Shown: positions 1 through 8,566, counted from the stretch's first letter. The stretch is DNA of 64,000 bases from JAICSD01 sp963836665 (GCA_963836665.1 CAWIKL010000002.1:930001-994000); one strand, 5' to 3'. Program-made: numbers and translations. Notes: generated from the sequence alone by a model not told the origin.

Positions 1-165
1 ATCCTGATCGGTCTGCTGAACTCGGCCGGCCAGGAAGAGGGCGCGCGCGGCGCGGCGGTCGACCTGCGCCGATCGCTCGTGCTGATGCACTTTGAACTCG
101 AGCAGGTCGACAGCCGACTGGCGTTCCTGGCCCGCCTGCTGGCTGACGGGAGCGTCCGAAAGTAA
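1..165 (+). CDS. C-terminal fragment of an unknown protein (5' end outside window)
   Basis: Frame 1 is open from the first base and reads 54 codons to a TAA at 163-165. The visible residues are mainly helical and charged (RRSLVLMHFELEQVDSRL is typical), with no recognisable domain. Codon use has strong G/C at third positions, as in confirmed genes nearby, so this is probably the real end of a gene entering from the left. Function cannot be assigned. A gap of about 130 bases separates it from cysD, so it need not be in the same operon. Confidence 0.5.
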   Translation: MLIGLLNSAGQEEGARGAAVDLRRSLVLMHFELEQVDSRLAFLARLLADGSVRK

Positions 166-246
166 TCGCGCGCGAGTCACCGGATCAGGGAACGCTCTAC
201 ACATAACGACGGGACACGTGAATCCCATCGCTCCGACACGAAACTC

Positions 247-274
247 CCCGGGACAGATCCTTGACTGTCCCGGG
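247..274. promoter_or_regulatory. perfect inverted repeat in the cysD leader
   Basis: CCCGGGACAG (247-256) and CTGTCCCGGG (265-274) are perfect 10-base complements around an 8-base loop. The structure ends 22 bases before the cysD start. It could be an RNA hairpin in the leader or a dyad operator. A GATAAT box at 287-292 lies just before the ATG, and TTGACT overlaps the loop and right arm at 261-266, but the 20-base spacing is poor. No T-run follows, so a classical terminator is not supported. Confidence 0.45.
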
Positions 275-296
275 CGAGCCCGTCACGATAATACGA

Positions 297-1091
297 ATGG
301 CGTATCTCGACGATCTCGAATCCCGCTCGATTTACATCATCCGCGAAGCGTTCAGCCGGCTGAAACCGATGGCCATGCTCTGGTCGATGGGCAAGGACAG
401 CACGGCGCTGCTGTGGATGGTCCGCCGCGCGTTCTACGGGCGCGTCCCCTTTCCGCTCTACCTGCTCGACACCGGCATGGAACTGCCCGAGGTCTACGCC
501 TTCCAGCATCGGATCACGGCCGACTGGAACCTCGACACACGCCGCGAGCCGTGCCCGCCTGAAGACACGATGGACCCAACGCTGCCGCCGGCCTCGCGGG
601 CGGCGGCGCGCAAGAGCGCGGGCCTCAAGACCCTGATCGAGCGCGAGAAGCTGCGCGGCCTGATCGTCGGCATCCGCCGCGACGAGCAGAGCACGCGCGC
701 CAAGGAGCGGGTGTTCAGCCCGCGCACGGCGTCAGGCGCGTGGAACTCCCGGCAGCAGCCGGCCGAGTTCTGGGATCAGTACCACACCCGCTGCGATACC
801 GGCGCGCACATCCGCGTCCATCCGCTCCTGCACTGGACGGAAGTGGACATCTGGCGTTACACGCAGCGGGAGGCGATCCCGTTCGTGGATGTCTACCTGG
901 CCCGCGACGGGCGGCGCTACCGCTCGATCGGCGAGCGCAACATCACCGTCACCATCCCGAGCACGGCGGCATCGCTCGACGACATCATCGCCGAGCTGGA
1001 AACGACGCGCGCGCCCGAGCGCGCTGGCCGGACGATGGATCACGAGACGGAAGACGCGTTCGAGCGGCTGCGCGTCAACGGGTACATGTAG
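297..1091 (+). CDS. cysD: Sulfate adenylyltransferase subunit 2 (CysD)
   Basis: This is the small catalytic subunit of ATP sulfurylase, which with CysN makes adenosine 5'-phosphosulfate from ATP and sulfate in the cytoplasm. The 264-residue product belongs to the PP-loop ATP pyrophosphatase family; the PP-loop SMGKDST is at residues 30-36, followed by LDTGMELPEVY and the conserved GIRRDEQSTRAKER segment. The ATG at 297 is preferred over an upstream in-frame TTG at 261 because the family N-terminus begins near AYLDDLESRSIYIIREAF. It is slightly short for the family (about 300). The stop is two bases before the cysN start, so the genes are surely cotranscribed. No cysH or sulfite reductase gene is in view. 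Confidence 0.96.
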   Translation: MAYLDDLESRSIYIIREAFSRLKPMAMLWSMGKDSTALLWMVRRAFYGRVPFPLYLLDTGMELPEVYAFQHRITADWNLDTRREPCPPEDTMDPTLPPASRAAARKSAGLKTLIEREKLRGLIVGIRRDEQSTRAKERVFSPRTASGAWNSRQQPAEFWDQYHTRCDTGAHIRVHPLLHWTEVDIWRYTQREAIPFVDVYLARDGRRYRSIGERNITVTIPSTAASLDDIIAELETTRAPERAGRTMDHETEDAFERLRVNGYM

Positions 1092-1093
1092 CG

Positions 1094-3010
1094 ATGACAC
1101 AGACCCGGCGTACCTCGCTCGTCGTGCTCGGACAGGTCGATCACGGGAAGTCAACCATCGTCGGCCGTCTCCTCGCCGATACCAACACACTGCCGCCCGG
1201 CGCGATCGAGGAGCTCGAGCGCGTCAGCCGGCGTCGCGGCATGGCGATCGAGTGGTCGTTCGCGCTCGACGCGCTGCAGGCGGAACGCGATCAGGCGATC
1301 ACCATCGACTGCACACAGGTGCGGCTACGCGCCGGCGGGCGCGAAATCCTGATCATCGACGCGCCCGGTCATGAGGAGCTGCTTGGTCAGATGATCAGCG
1401 GCGCGGCGCAGGCAGGCGCGGCGCTGCTCGTGGTCGACGCCGCCGAAGGAGTCGCTGGCCAGTCACGCCGTCACGCCTACCTGGCGCGATTCCTCAGCAT
1501 CCGGACGTTCGTCGTCGCCGTCAACAAGATGGATCTCGTCGGCTTCGATGGCGGGCGCTTCGCCGACACCGCGGCAGCCATCACCGCCGAGTTCGAGCGG
1601 CTGTCGCTGCCGGCGCCGATCGTTGTGCCGGTCGCCGCCCGCGACGGCGACAACCTGGCGACCCGCTCGACGCGGATGCCGTGGTATACCGGACCGACGC
1701 TGCTCGAGCGACTGATCGAAATCGAGCCGCCGCCGGCGTCGGGCGGACCGCTGCGACTGCCCGTTCAGGACGTCTACAAGTTCGACGAGCGGCGGATCGT
1801 CGTCGGACGCATCGAATCGGGCGTGCTCTCGGCCGGCGACAGGCTGTTGTTTTCCCCCTCCGGGCGCACGGCGCGCGTCGCTTCCATCGAACGCTGGAAC
1901 AGCCCCGCCACCGGCGCCGCCCGCGCCGGCGACGTCGTCGGCTTCACAGTCGACGCCCCCGTGCTCGTCGAGCGCGGCGACGTCGCCAGCCACCTGCAGG
2001 ACGCGCCGGTGCTAGCTGACGAGTTCCGGGCCCATGTCGTGTGGCTCGGGGAACGGCCGCTCTCAACCGGGGACACGCTGATCATGAAGACCAACACCGC
2101 CGAGACGATGGTGTCGGTCGCGTCGATTAGCGACGTGTTCGACCTGGAGTCGCTGCAGCTCACACGTCGCGCGGCGCCACCGCAGATCCTGCGCGGCGAG
2201 GCCGGCTGGATCCGCTGCCATAGCCGGGCCTTCCTCGCCGTCGATTCGCATGCGTCGCTACCCAAGACAGGGCGCTGCGTCTTCATCGACGGCGCGGTCA
2301 CCGTCGCGGCGGGGCTGCTCGATCTCGCCGGCTGCGGCACGCCCGGCGGCGAACGGGCGGCGCCCGACCACGTAGCGCGCACGCATCACCAGGTCTCGCC
2401 GGAACTGCGCGCGATGCGCTACGGTCATCGCGGCGCGGTGATCTGGCTGACCGGGCTTTCGGCATCGGGCAAGTCGACGATCGCGATGGCGGCCGAGGCG
2501 CACCTGTTCCGCAAGGGCTACCGCGTCTACGCGCTCGACGGCGACAACCTGCGCCGCGGCATCAATGCCGACCTGTGTTTCTCTCCTGCCGATCGACGCG
2601 AGAACATCCGCCGCTCCGGCGAGATTGCGGCGCTCTTCGCCGAGGCCGGCCTTGTTGTGCTCGCCGCCTTCATCTCGCCGGATACGAACGATCGCGCGCT
2701 GGCGCGCGCCGCGGCCGGCGATCGTTTCCACGAAATTTACGTGCGGGCGTCACTGGCCACGTGCGAGGCGCGCGATCCGCGCGGCTTGTACCGCGCCGCC
2801 CGCGCCGGCGACATCGCGCACTTCACCGGGGTGTCCGCGCCGTACGAGCCGCCCGGCAACCCGGACCTCATGCTCGACACCGATCGCCTCTCGGTCGACG
2901 AGGCGGTCGAGCAGCTCGTCGCCTACATCGGGGCGGCAACGACTGTCGAACTGGCCCGCAGCGGTTATGGGTTGGGCAGCTTCGTCCAGTCGTCCCTCGG
3001 GAACGTGTAA
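1094..3010 (+). CDS. cysNC: Bifunctional sulfate adenylyltransferase subunit 1 / APS kinase (CysN-CysC fusion)
   Basis: A 638-residue fusion. Residues 1 to about 430 are the CysN GTPase, with G1 GQVDHGKST near 13-21, G3 DAPGH near 89 and G4 NKMD near 144, followed by EF-Tu-like beta-barrel domains. Residues from about 440 are APS kinase, with P-loop GLSASGKST near 451-459 and the family block DGDNLRRGINADLCFS...DRRENIRR. Together with CysD it converts sulfate to PAPS. NodQ and many CysNC proteins share this order. The start is the ATG two bases after the cysD stop. A much longer upstream extension in the same frame is only overlap with cysD. Confidence 0.96.
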   Translation: MTQTRRTSLVVLGQVDHGKSTIVGRLLADTNTLPPGAIEELERVSRRRGMAIEWSFALDALQAERDQAITIDCTQVRLRAGGREILIIDAPGHEELLGQMISGAAQAGAALLVVDAAEGVAGQSRRHAYLARFLSIRTFVVAVNKMDLVGFDGGRFADTAAAITAEFERLSLPAPIVVPVAARDGDNLATRSTRMPWYTGPTLLERLIEIEPPPASGGPLRLPVQDVYKFDERRIVVGRIESGVLSAGDRLLFSPSGRTARVASIERWNSPATGAARAGDVVGFTVDAPVLVERGDVASHLQDAPVLADEFRAHVVWLGERPLSTGDTLIMKTNTAETMVSVASISDVFDLESLQLTRRAAPPQILRGEAGWIRCHSRAFLAVDSHASLPKTGRCVFIDGAVTVAAGLLDLAGCGTPGGERAAPDHVARTHHQVSPELRAMRYGHRGAVIWLTGLSASGKSTIAMAAEAHLFRKGYRVYALDGDNLRRGINADLCFSPADRRENIRRSGEIAALFAEAGLVVLAAFISPDTNDRALARAAAGDRFHEIYVRASLATCEARDPRGLYRAARAGDIAHFTGVSAPYEPPGNPDLMLDTDRLSVDEAVEQLVAYIGAATTVELARSGYGLGSFVQSSLGNV

Positions 3011-3236
3011 CCGGCCGCTTTTTGCGTCACATGTTCGTCGCGCGATGCTTATACGTTTGTCCTCCTATAGACGTCTTAAGTCTTTAGCGGAAGTCCGTGC
3101 ATGGCGGCAGCTGAGCTCGAGCTGTGAGGTGTATTCACTACCCAGGCAGGGTTGCATCGGCATATGTCACGCTTTCGACGAACGTCAGCGGGCGCCGTCC
3201 GTCTTCTCGTAATGTCCCGATCGGATAGGAGGCACT

Positions 3237-4868
3237 ATGGATCGCAAGGTTTTCCAGGACAGTGTCATGCCACTGCCGGCGAGTGGTGGACTGACCAGCA
3301 ACGGGTTGATGGTCCATGCCGCGGACGCCAAGCCCACCGACGACCTGATGACGGTGCTGTTTTCGCTGGAGGTCCCAGCCGCGGTACAGAAAGACGTCGA
3401 GGACCGGGTCGCGCGAGGCGAGGTCATCCCCGAGACGGAGCTGAAGCAGGTCTATACCTCCGACGCGAGCGCGCGCGAAGCGCTCATCTCCTGGCTCCAG
3501 CAACAGGGGTTCGAAATCACCGACGTCAACTCTGACGGCACCGCCGTCTATGCCACGGCGCGCGCCGATCAAATCGAGAAGAGCCTCGCCGTCAACATGA
3601 CGCGCGTGACCAAGGACGGTGTGACGTTTCCCGCCGCCGCCAATGCGCCGAGCCTCCCCGCGGACATCGGGCGCTCCGTCCACGCGATCATCGGGCTGCA
3701 GCCGTTCCGCCAGATGAACAAGCACAGCCGCCGCTTCCCTGCCGCCGCCGTTCGCACCGCGCAGCCGGCCGGAGTGGGCGTCGGCGCCGCGGTCGCCGTT
3801 GCGTTGCCTGCGGCAGCCGCACCGGCCCCGCCCTACACCGTCGCCAACATCCTGACCGCCTACGATGCCAACGGGCTCGGGGTCACGGGCAAGGGACAGA
3901 CGATCGCGATCCTGATCGATACCTTCCCCGCCGACAGCGATCTGACGGCGTTCTGGTCGCGCAACAAGCTGCCGATCACCCTCTCGCAGATCCAGAAAGT
4001 GAACGTCACCGGCAAGCCGCTGCCGCCTCCGGAAGGCGAGGAGACGCTGGACGCCTCCTGGGCGAGCGGGATCGCGCCGGGCGCGACGATCCGGATCTAC
4101 GCCACGGGCTCGCTCAACTTCGTCGATCTCGACAAGGCGCTGGACCGCATCATCGCCGACCTGCCGACGCAGCCGGGCCTCCGCCAGCTTTCGATCAGCC
4201 TCGGCCTCGGCGAGACCTTCCTGGGCGGACCGCAGGGCGAAGTCGCGACGCAGCACCAGAAGTTCCTGCGTCTTGCCGCCGCCGGCGTCAACGTGTTCGT
4301 GTCCAGCGGCGATGCCGGATCGAATCCCGACAACACCGGTCACTCCTCGAACGGGCCGCTCCAGGCCGAGTACGAAGCCTCCGACAGCTCGGTCGTCGGC
4401 GTCGGCGGCACCACCCTGAATTTCACGTCCGGCGGCCAGGTCCAGGAGCAGGCGTGGGCGGGCAGCGGTGGCGGCAAGAGCATCTTCTTCACCCGCCCGC
4501 CGTGGCAGACGGCGCCGGGTGTCCCCTCGGGTGCGCAGCGGCTGGTTCCAGACGTCAGCCTCGCCGCCGATCCCAACACCGGCGCGTTCCTCGTCTTGCA
4601 GGGGCAGGACATCCAGATCGGCGGCACGAGCTGGAGCGCGCCGATGTGGGCGGGCTTCTGCGCGCTGTTCAACGAAGCGCGGCTGAAGGCCGGGAAGCCG
4701 GCGCTCGGCTTCCTCAATCCGTTGATCTATCCGCTCGCCGGCACTCCTGCCTTCCGCGACGTCACGAAGGGCAGCAACGGCGGCTTCTCCGCCGGCACGG
4801 GATACGACATGGTGACGGGTCTCGGCACGCCGATGGTGAAGGAACTGCTCGCCCGGCTCAACAGCTGA
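3237..4868 (+). CDS. S53 family serine-carboxyl peptidase (sedolisin/kumamolisin-like) with activation domain
   Basis: A 543-residue endopeptidase of the acid-active sedolisin family. Residues about 35-165 match the pro-kumamolisin activation domain (MTVLFSLEVPAAVQKDVEDR, then the GLQPF junction). The catalytic domain starts near 185. The E-x-x-x-D pair is E268/D272 in EETLDASWASG, the oxyanion Asp is D359 in SSGDAG, and the nucleophile is S465 in GGTSWSAP, so all key residues are present. AGGAGG at 3227-3232 precedes the ATG by four bases and fixes the start. Unusually, no signal peptide is visible, so export by a classical route is uncertain. A small acidic gene follows 67 bases later. A 226-base gap with nothing recognisable lies upstream. 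Confidence 0.93.
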   Translation: MDRKVFQDSVMPLPASGGLTSNGLMVHAADAKPTDDLMTVLFSLEVPAAVQKDVEDRVARGEVIPETELKQVYTSDASAREALISWLQQQGFEITDVNSDGTAVYATARADQIEKSLAVNMTRVTKDGVTFPAAANAPSLPADIGRSVHAIIGLQPFRQMNKHSRRFPAAAVRTAQPAGVGVGAAVAVALPAAAAPAPPYTVANILTAYDANGLGVTGKGQTIAILIDTFPADSDLTAFWSRNKLPITLSQIQKVNVTGKPLPPPEGEETLDASWASGIAPGATIRIYATGSLNFVDLDKALDRIIADLPTQPGLRQLSISLGLGETFLGGPQGEVATQHQKFLRLAAAGVNVFVSSGDAGSNPDNTGHSSNGPLQAEYEASDSSVVGVGGTTLNFTSGGQVQEQAWAGSGGGKSIFFTRPPWQTAPGVPSGAQRLVPDVSLAADPNTGAFLVLQGQDIQIGGTSWSAPMWAGFCALFNEARLKAGKPALGFLNPLIYPLAGTPAFRDVTKGSNGGFSAGTGYDMVTGLGTPMVKELLARLNS

Positions 4869-4935
4869 TCGCCATCCTTCCACCCGGGCCGCCGCGGGAA
4901 TCACGCTTGCAGCGGCACGGGTGAGGAGGATTTTG

Positions 4936-5130
4936 ATGGATCAAAGAAAGAGGACCACCCCCGAGCAAGACGTTGGTCGGACGGACCGTTACGACAATGA
5001 CAATAAAGACGAGGCGGGTTTCAACGTCCGCAACGGTCGCCGTGTCAGCAACGGCGGCAGCGCCCAGACCGACGGCAAGCAGGACGAGGATCCGGACGAC
5101 CCGGGGAGCGACGTCAACCGCGACGAATAA
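4936..5130 (+). CDS. Small highly charged, Asp/Asn-rich protein of unknown function
   Basis: A 64-residue hydrophilic protein without Cys, Trp or hydrophobic stretch; the C-terminal third is very acidic (KQDEDPDDPGSDVNRDE). It looks intrinsically disordered. AGGAGG begins at 4924, upstream of the ATG at 4936, which is the main evidence that it is translated. It follows the sedolisin gene by 67 bases and could be cotranscribed with it. Its last 17 bases overlap the end of the convergent transporter gene. No family is recognised; a role as partner or inhibitor of the peptidase is only a guess from position. Confidence 0.6.
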   Translation: MDQRKRTTPEQDVGRTDRYDNDNKDEAGFNVRNGRRVSNGGSAQTDGKQDEDPDDPGSDVNRDE

Positions 5131-6322
5131 CGCCGAGCGCCAGCAACGCCACGGCCGAGATGACGGCGGGAATCGCCACGAGCGCGTACACCGTCGTCAC
5201 CTCCAGCCCTATCGCCAGCATGCCGCCACCGAGGAGCGATCCGACGATCGAGCCGCTGCGGCCGATGCCGTTGGCCCACGCAACGCCCGTTGCGCGATAC
5301 GGCGTGGGGTAGAACTCCGCTGACAGCGCATTGGCGCCGACCTGACCGCCTGAGACACAAAACCCTGCCCCAAACACCGCCCCCGCCATCAGCCACGGGT
5401 TCGCCGTCGACAGGCTGATCGCCACGATGCAGCCGGCGCCGGCCAGGTAGACGGCGCCAAGCACATAGTGCGGATCGAACGCATCCATCAATCGTCCGAC
5501 GAAGATAGCGCCGGCGGTGCCGCCGATCTGCAGCATCGCCGTGATCAGCGCCGCATGTCCAAGCGAAGCGCCGGTGCTGCGCTGGATCAGCGTCGGCATC
5601 CAGTTCGACAACAGGTAGACGACCAGCAGGCTCATGAAGAATGCGAGCCACAGCGCCAACGTGCCGGCCAGCAAGCCACCCTCGAACAACTGCAGCACGG
5701 GCGACAGGCGCGCGGCGGCAGCCGTCTGCAGGTAGAGCACCGATTCTGGCAGCGATCGCCACAACACCGGCGCGAGCAGCAGCGGCGCGATGCCGCCGCC
5801 GGCGAGGAGCGGCCGCCAGCCGTAGCGATCGATCACCTGCGCGGCGATCAGGCCGCCGAGCGCGGAACCGATCGTGAACCCGCAAAACATCAGCGTCACG
5901 AGCGAAGCGCGGCGCGCGGCGGGACAGTATTCCGACGCCAGCGTGATGCTGGTGGGCATCGCGCCGCCGAGGCCGAGTCCGGTCACCAGGCGCAGCGCCG
6001 TGAGCATCTGGATGCCGGTGCTGAACGCGGACGCCAGGCTGGCGACACCGAAGACGATCATCGATGCCGTGAGCATTACTTTGCGCCCGTAGCGATCCGC
6101 CAGGGGACCGACGGTGAACGCGCCGAGCATCAGGCCGACCAGCCCGGCGGCAAACAGCGGCGCGAGCCGCGCCACCGCGACGCTCCATTCCGCGCGGATG
6201 GCCGGCGCGATGAACCCGACCACGGCCGTGTCGAAGCCGTCGACGGCGACGACGAGGAAGCAGAGGAGAAGCAGGCGCCTGAGCAGGGCAGAAGTATACT
6301 GACCTTCTCCCGTGACCGACAC
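5114..6322 (-). CDS. MFS transporter, aromatic acid:H+ symporter (AAHS) family
   Basis: A 402-residue, 12-helix major facilitator. The first helix carries DGFDTAVVGFIAPAI, the DGxD-type signature of aromatic acid symporters such as PcaK and BenK, and the loop between helices 2 and 3 has GPLADRYGRK. It lies divergent to the gentisate dioxygenase gene, so uptake of gentisate or a hydroxybenzoate precursor is the natural role. The only upstream start is GTG 6322, which would overlap the dioxygenase start by 11 bases; translation may begin later at a CTG. The 3' end overlaps the small acidic gene by 17 bases. Confidence 0.88.
   Translation of the reverse strand: MSVTGEGQYTSALLRRLLLLCFLVVAVDGFDTAVVGFIAPAIRAEWSVAVARLAPLFAAGLVGLMLGAFTVGPLADRYGRKVMLTASMIVFGVASLASAFSTGIQMLTALRLVTGLGLGGAMPTSITLASEYCPAARRASLVTLMFCGFTIGSALGGLIAAQVIDRYGWRPLLAGGGIAPLLLAPVLWRSLPESVLYLQTAAAARLSPVLQLFEGGLLAGTLALWLAFFMSLLVVYLLSNWMPTLIQRSTGASLGHAALITAMLQIGGTAGAIFVGRLMDAFDPHYVLGAVYLAGAGCIVAISLSTANPWLMAGAVFGAGFCVSGGQVGANALSAEFYPTPYRATGVAWANGIGRSGSIVGSLLGGGMLAIGLEVTTVYALVAIPAVISAVALLALGVIRRG
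6292..6299. promoter_or_regulatory. Palindromic -10-like element between divergent genes
   Basis: AGTATACT is a perfect palindrome and reads TATACT on both strands. On the plus strand it would place a transcript start about six bases before the GTG of the dioxygenase gene (6312). On the minus strand it would start inside the annotated N-terminus of the transporter. No good -35 box is seen for either direction, so this is a candidate only. Confidence 0.3.
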
Positions 6323-7373
6323 GCCCGAACGCCGCGCCTTCTACGATCGCATCAGCCGACAGAACCTGACACCGCTGTGGCTGTCGCTCGCCCACCTGGT
6401 CACGCCGGAACCAGCGAGCGCGTGCCGTCCCGCCGGCTGGGCCTTCGCCGACATCCGTGCCGCGATGGTCGAAGCGGGGGGACTGATCACCGCGAAAGAA
6501 GCGGAGCGCCGTGTTCTCATCCTCGAGAACCCCGGGCTGCGCGGACAGTCGAAGATCACGACTGATTTGTACGCGGGTGTTCAGCTCGTACTGCCGGGAG
6601 AAATCGCACCGGCGCACCGCCACGCGCAGAGCGCGCTGCGCTTCGTGCTCGAAGGGGCAGGCGCGCACACCACCGTCGATGGCGAGCGCACGATCATGCA
6701 CGAGGGGGATTTCATCATCACGCCGCCGATGGCGTGGCACGAGCACGGCAACGAGAGCGACCGCCCGATTTTCTGGCTCGACGGCCTCGACATTCCGATC
6801 GTGCAGTTCCTCGACGCATCGTTTGCCGAGCATGACGACCAGCATGAGCACGACGACGCCGGCGCCGGACACGACGGGCCGGCCGCACGTCCCACCGGCG
6901 ACTGTGACGCGCGCTTCGGCTCGAACCTGCTGCCGATCGACTACAAGCCGGCGACCGGCGCCTCGCCGGTTTTCAATTACCCGTACGCGCGCACGCGTGA
7001 CGCGCTCGAGCGCTTGCGCCGCTCGGCGGCGTGGGATGCGTGCCACGGGCTGAAGATGCGCTATACGAATCCCGTCACCGGCGGCTATCCGATGACGACG
7101 ATCGCGGCCTTCATCCAGCTCCTGCCCAAGGGATTCGCCACGGCACCCTACCGGTCGACCGACGCCACCGTGTTCGTCGCGGTCGAAGGACAGGGACAGA
7201 CGCGAATCGGGCCGGACTTCACCGTGCACTGGCAGCCACGCGACCTCTTCGTCGTTCCGAGCTGGAAACAGGTCGTGCACGAAACCTCCGGGGACGCAGT
7301 GCTGTTTTCGTTCTCGGATCGGCCGGTGCAGGAAGCGCTGCAGCTGTTCAGGGAGGATCGCTTCGGTGCCTGA
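6312..7373 (+). CDS. Gentisate 1,2-dioxygenase
   Basis: A 353-residue bicupin that opens the ring of gentisate with O2 to give maleylpyruvate, using Fe(II). The first cupin holds the family block PAHRHAQSALRFVLEG with iron ligands H102 and H104, then EGDFIITPPMAWHEHGN with H143 or H145. The second cupin is in the C-terminal half. Residues about 175-205, between the cupins, form a His/Asp-rich loop (EHDDQHEHDD) that I do not know from the family. GTG 6312 is chosen because the protein aligns from TPERRAFYDRI; no clear ribosome site precedes it. The stop overlaps the next start by eight bases, indicating translational coupling. Confidence 0.93.
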   Translation: MTDTPERRAFYDRISRQNLTPLWLSLAHLVTPEPASACRPAGWAFADIRAAMVEAGGLITAKEAERRVLILENPGLRGQSKITTDLYAGVQLVLPGEIAPAHRHAQSALRFVLEGAGAHTTVDGERTIMHEGDFIITPPMAWHEHGNESDRPIFWLDGLDIPIVQFLDASFAEHDDQHEHDDAGAGHDGPAARPTGDCDARFGSNLLPIDYKPATGASPVFNYPYARTRDALERLRRSAAWDACHGLKMRYTNPVTGGYPMTTIAAFIQLLPKGFATAPYRSTDATVFVAVEGQGQTRIGPDFTVHWQPRDLFVVPSWKQVVHETSGDAVLFSFSDRPVQEALQLFREDRFGA

Positions 7374-8566
7374 GACCCACGGCCAGCGCGCCGCCGCGCG
7401 CCTGCAGGCGGCTGTCGACACCATGCTCACCGGGGTTGCCGCGCTGCCTCCGGATCTCCTCACCTGGGAGCCCGCGCCGGGCGTGTGGTCGGTGATGGAC
7501 AACCTCTGTCACGTGCAGGAGTTCATTCCGTTCTGGACGGCGCAGGCGCTGCGCGTCGTCGAACAGCCGCAGGAACTGTGGGGACGCGACCACACGGATC
7601 GCGATCGGCTCGCTGCGGTCACCAACACGTCGGGCCGCCCGCTGCGCGACGTCGCCGACGCGCTGCGCCGGGGGGCTGTGGCGTCAGCCGCCACGCTGTC
7701 GCGCCTGACCGACGCGCAGCTCGCCGTGGAAGCGGCGAGCCGCAACCCGCGCTTCGGCCGTAAGCCCGCGCGCTTCATCGTCGACGATCTGATCGCCGGG
7801 CACGTCGAAAAACACATCCGCCAGATCGCCCGCAACGTCACGCAGTTCGAGCAGAGGCAGGCACACGTGAGCCAATACGTCTTCGCCCCGCCAACCCAGC
7901 CGGCCGCGCCGGTCCGCGGCCGAACCCAGCACCTGCCCATTCGCCGGATCTTCTGCGTGGGGCGCAACTACGAAGACCACGCGAAGGAAATGGGCGTGGC
8001 GGTCGATCGCGAAGCGCCGTTCTATTTCATGAAGGCGTCGGATCACGTCGTTGCGTCTGGATCGACGGTGCCGTATCCGCCGGGCACGAAGAACTATCAC
8101 TACGAGATGGAGATGGTCGTTGCCTTCGGCACGGGCGGATTCCGCATCGCCGAGGCGCAGGCGCTCGAGCACGTCTTCGGCTACGCGTGTGGCCTCGACA
8201 TGACGCGGCGCGATCTGCAGTCGGCAGCGAAGGACAAGCAGCGTCCCTGGGACATCGGCAAGAACGTCGAGCAGTCGGCCGTCCTGGGCGAGATCGCGCC
8301 GGCGGCCGAGATCGGCCATCCCGCGCGCGGCCGCATCGAGCTGCGCGTCAACGGGGAGACGAGACAGTCGAGTGACTTGTCGCTGCTCATCCACGGCGTT
8401 GCCGCGGTCATCGCCGACCTGTCGAAGTACCTACCACCTGCAGCCGGGCAATCTCGTCTACACAGGAACGCCCGCCGGCGTCGGCCCGGTCAAGCCGGGG
8501 GACCGTCTCGAAGGCTCGATCGAGGGCGTCGGCAGCATCGCGCTGCAGATCGGCGAAGCCGAATAG
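7366..8566 (+). CDS. DinB-fold domain fused to fumarylpyruvate hydrolase (frame broken at 8431)
   Basis: Residues 1-165 form a DinB/YfiT-like four-helix domain with the metal-binding histidines H49 (DNLCHVQEF), H146 and H150 (GHVEKHIRQI). From about residue 168 (VSQYVFAPP...RRIFCVGRNYEDHAKEMG) the protein is a fumarylacetoacetate hydrolase-family enzyme of the fumarylpyruvate hydrolase type, with YEMEMVVAFG as a metal-ligand segment. There is no stop between the parts; GTG 7867 could be an internal start for the hydrolase alone. GGGAGG at 7351-7356 serves GTG 7366. An extra C at about 8431 shifts the frame inside DLSKY; the conserved tail YHLQPGNLVYTGTPAGVG continues in the next frame to 8566. 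In the gentisate pathway the DinB part is well placed to be the maleylpyruvate isomerase. Confidence 0.85.

Noticed and set aside
261..296. TTG at 261 as cysD start
   Set aside because: It lies in the loop of the inverted repeat and adds 12 residues with no family match; ATG 297 fits homologues.
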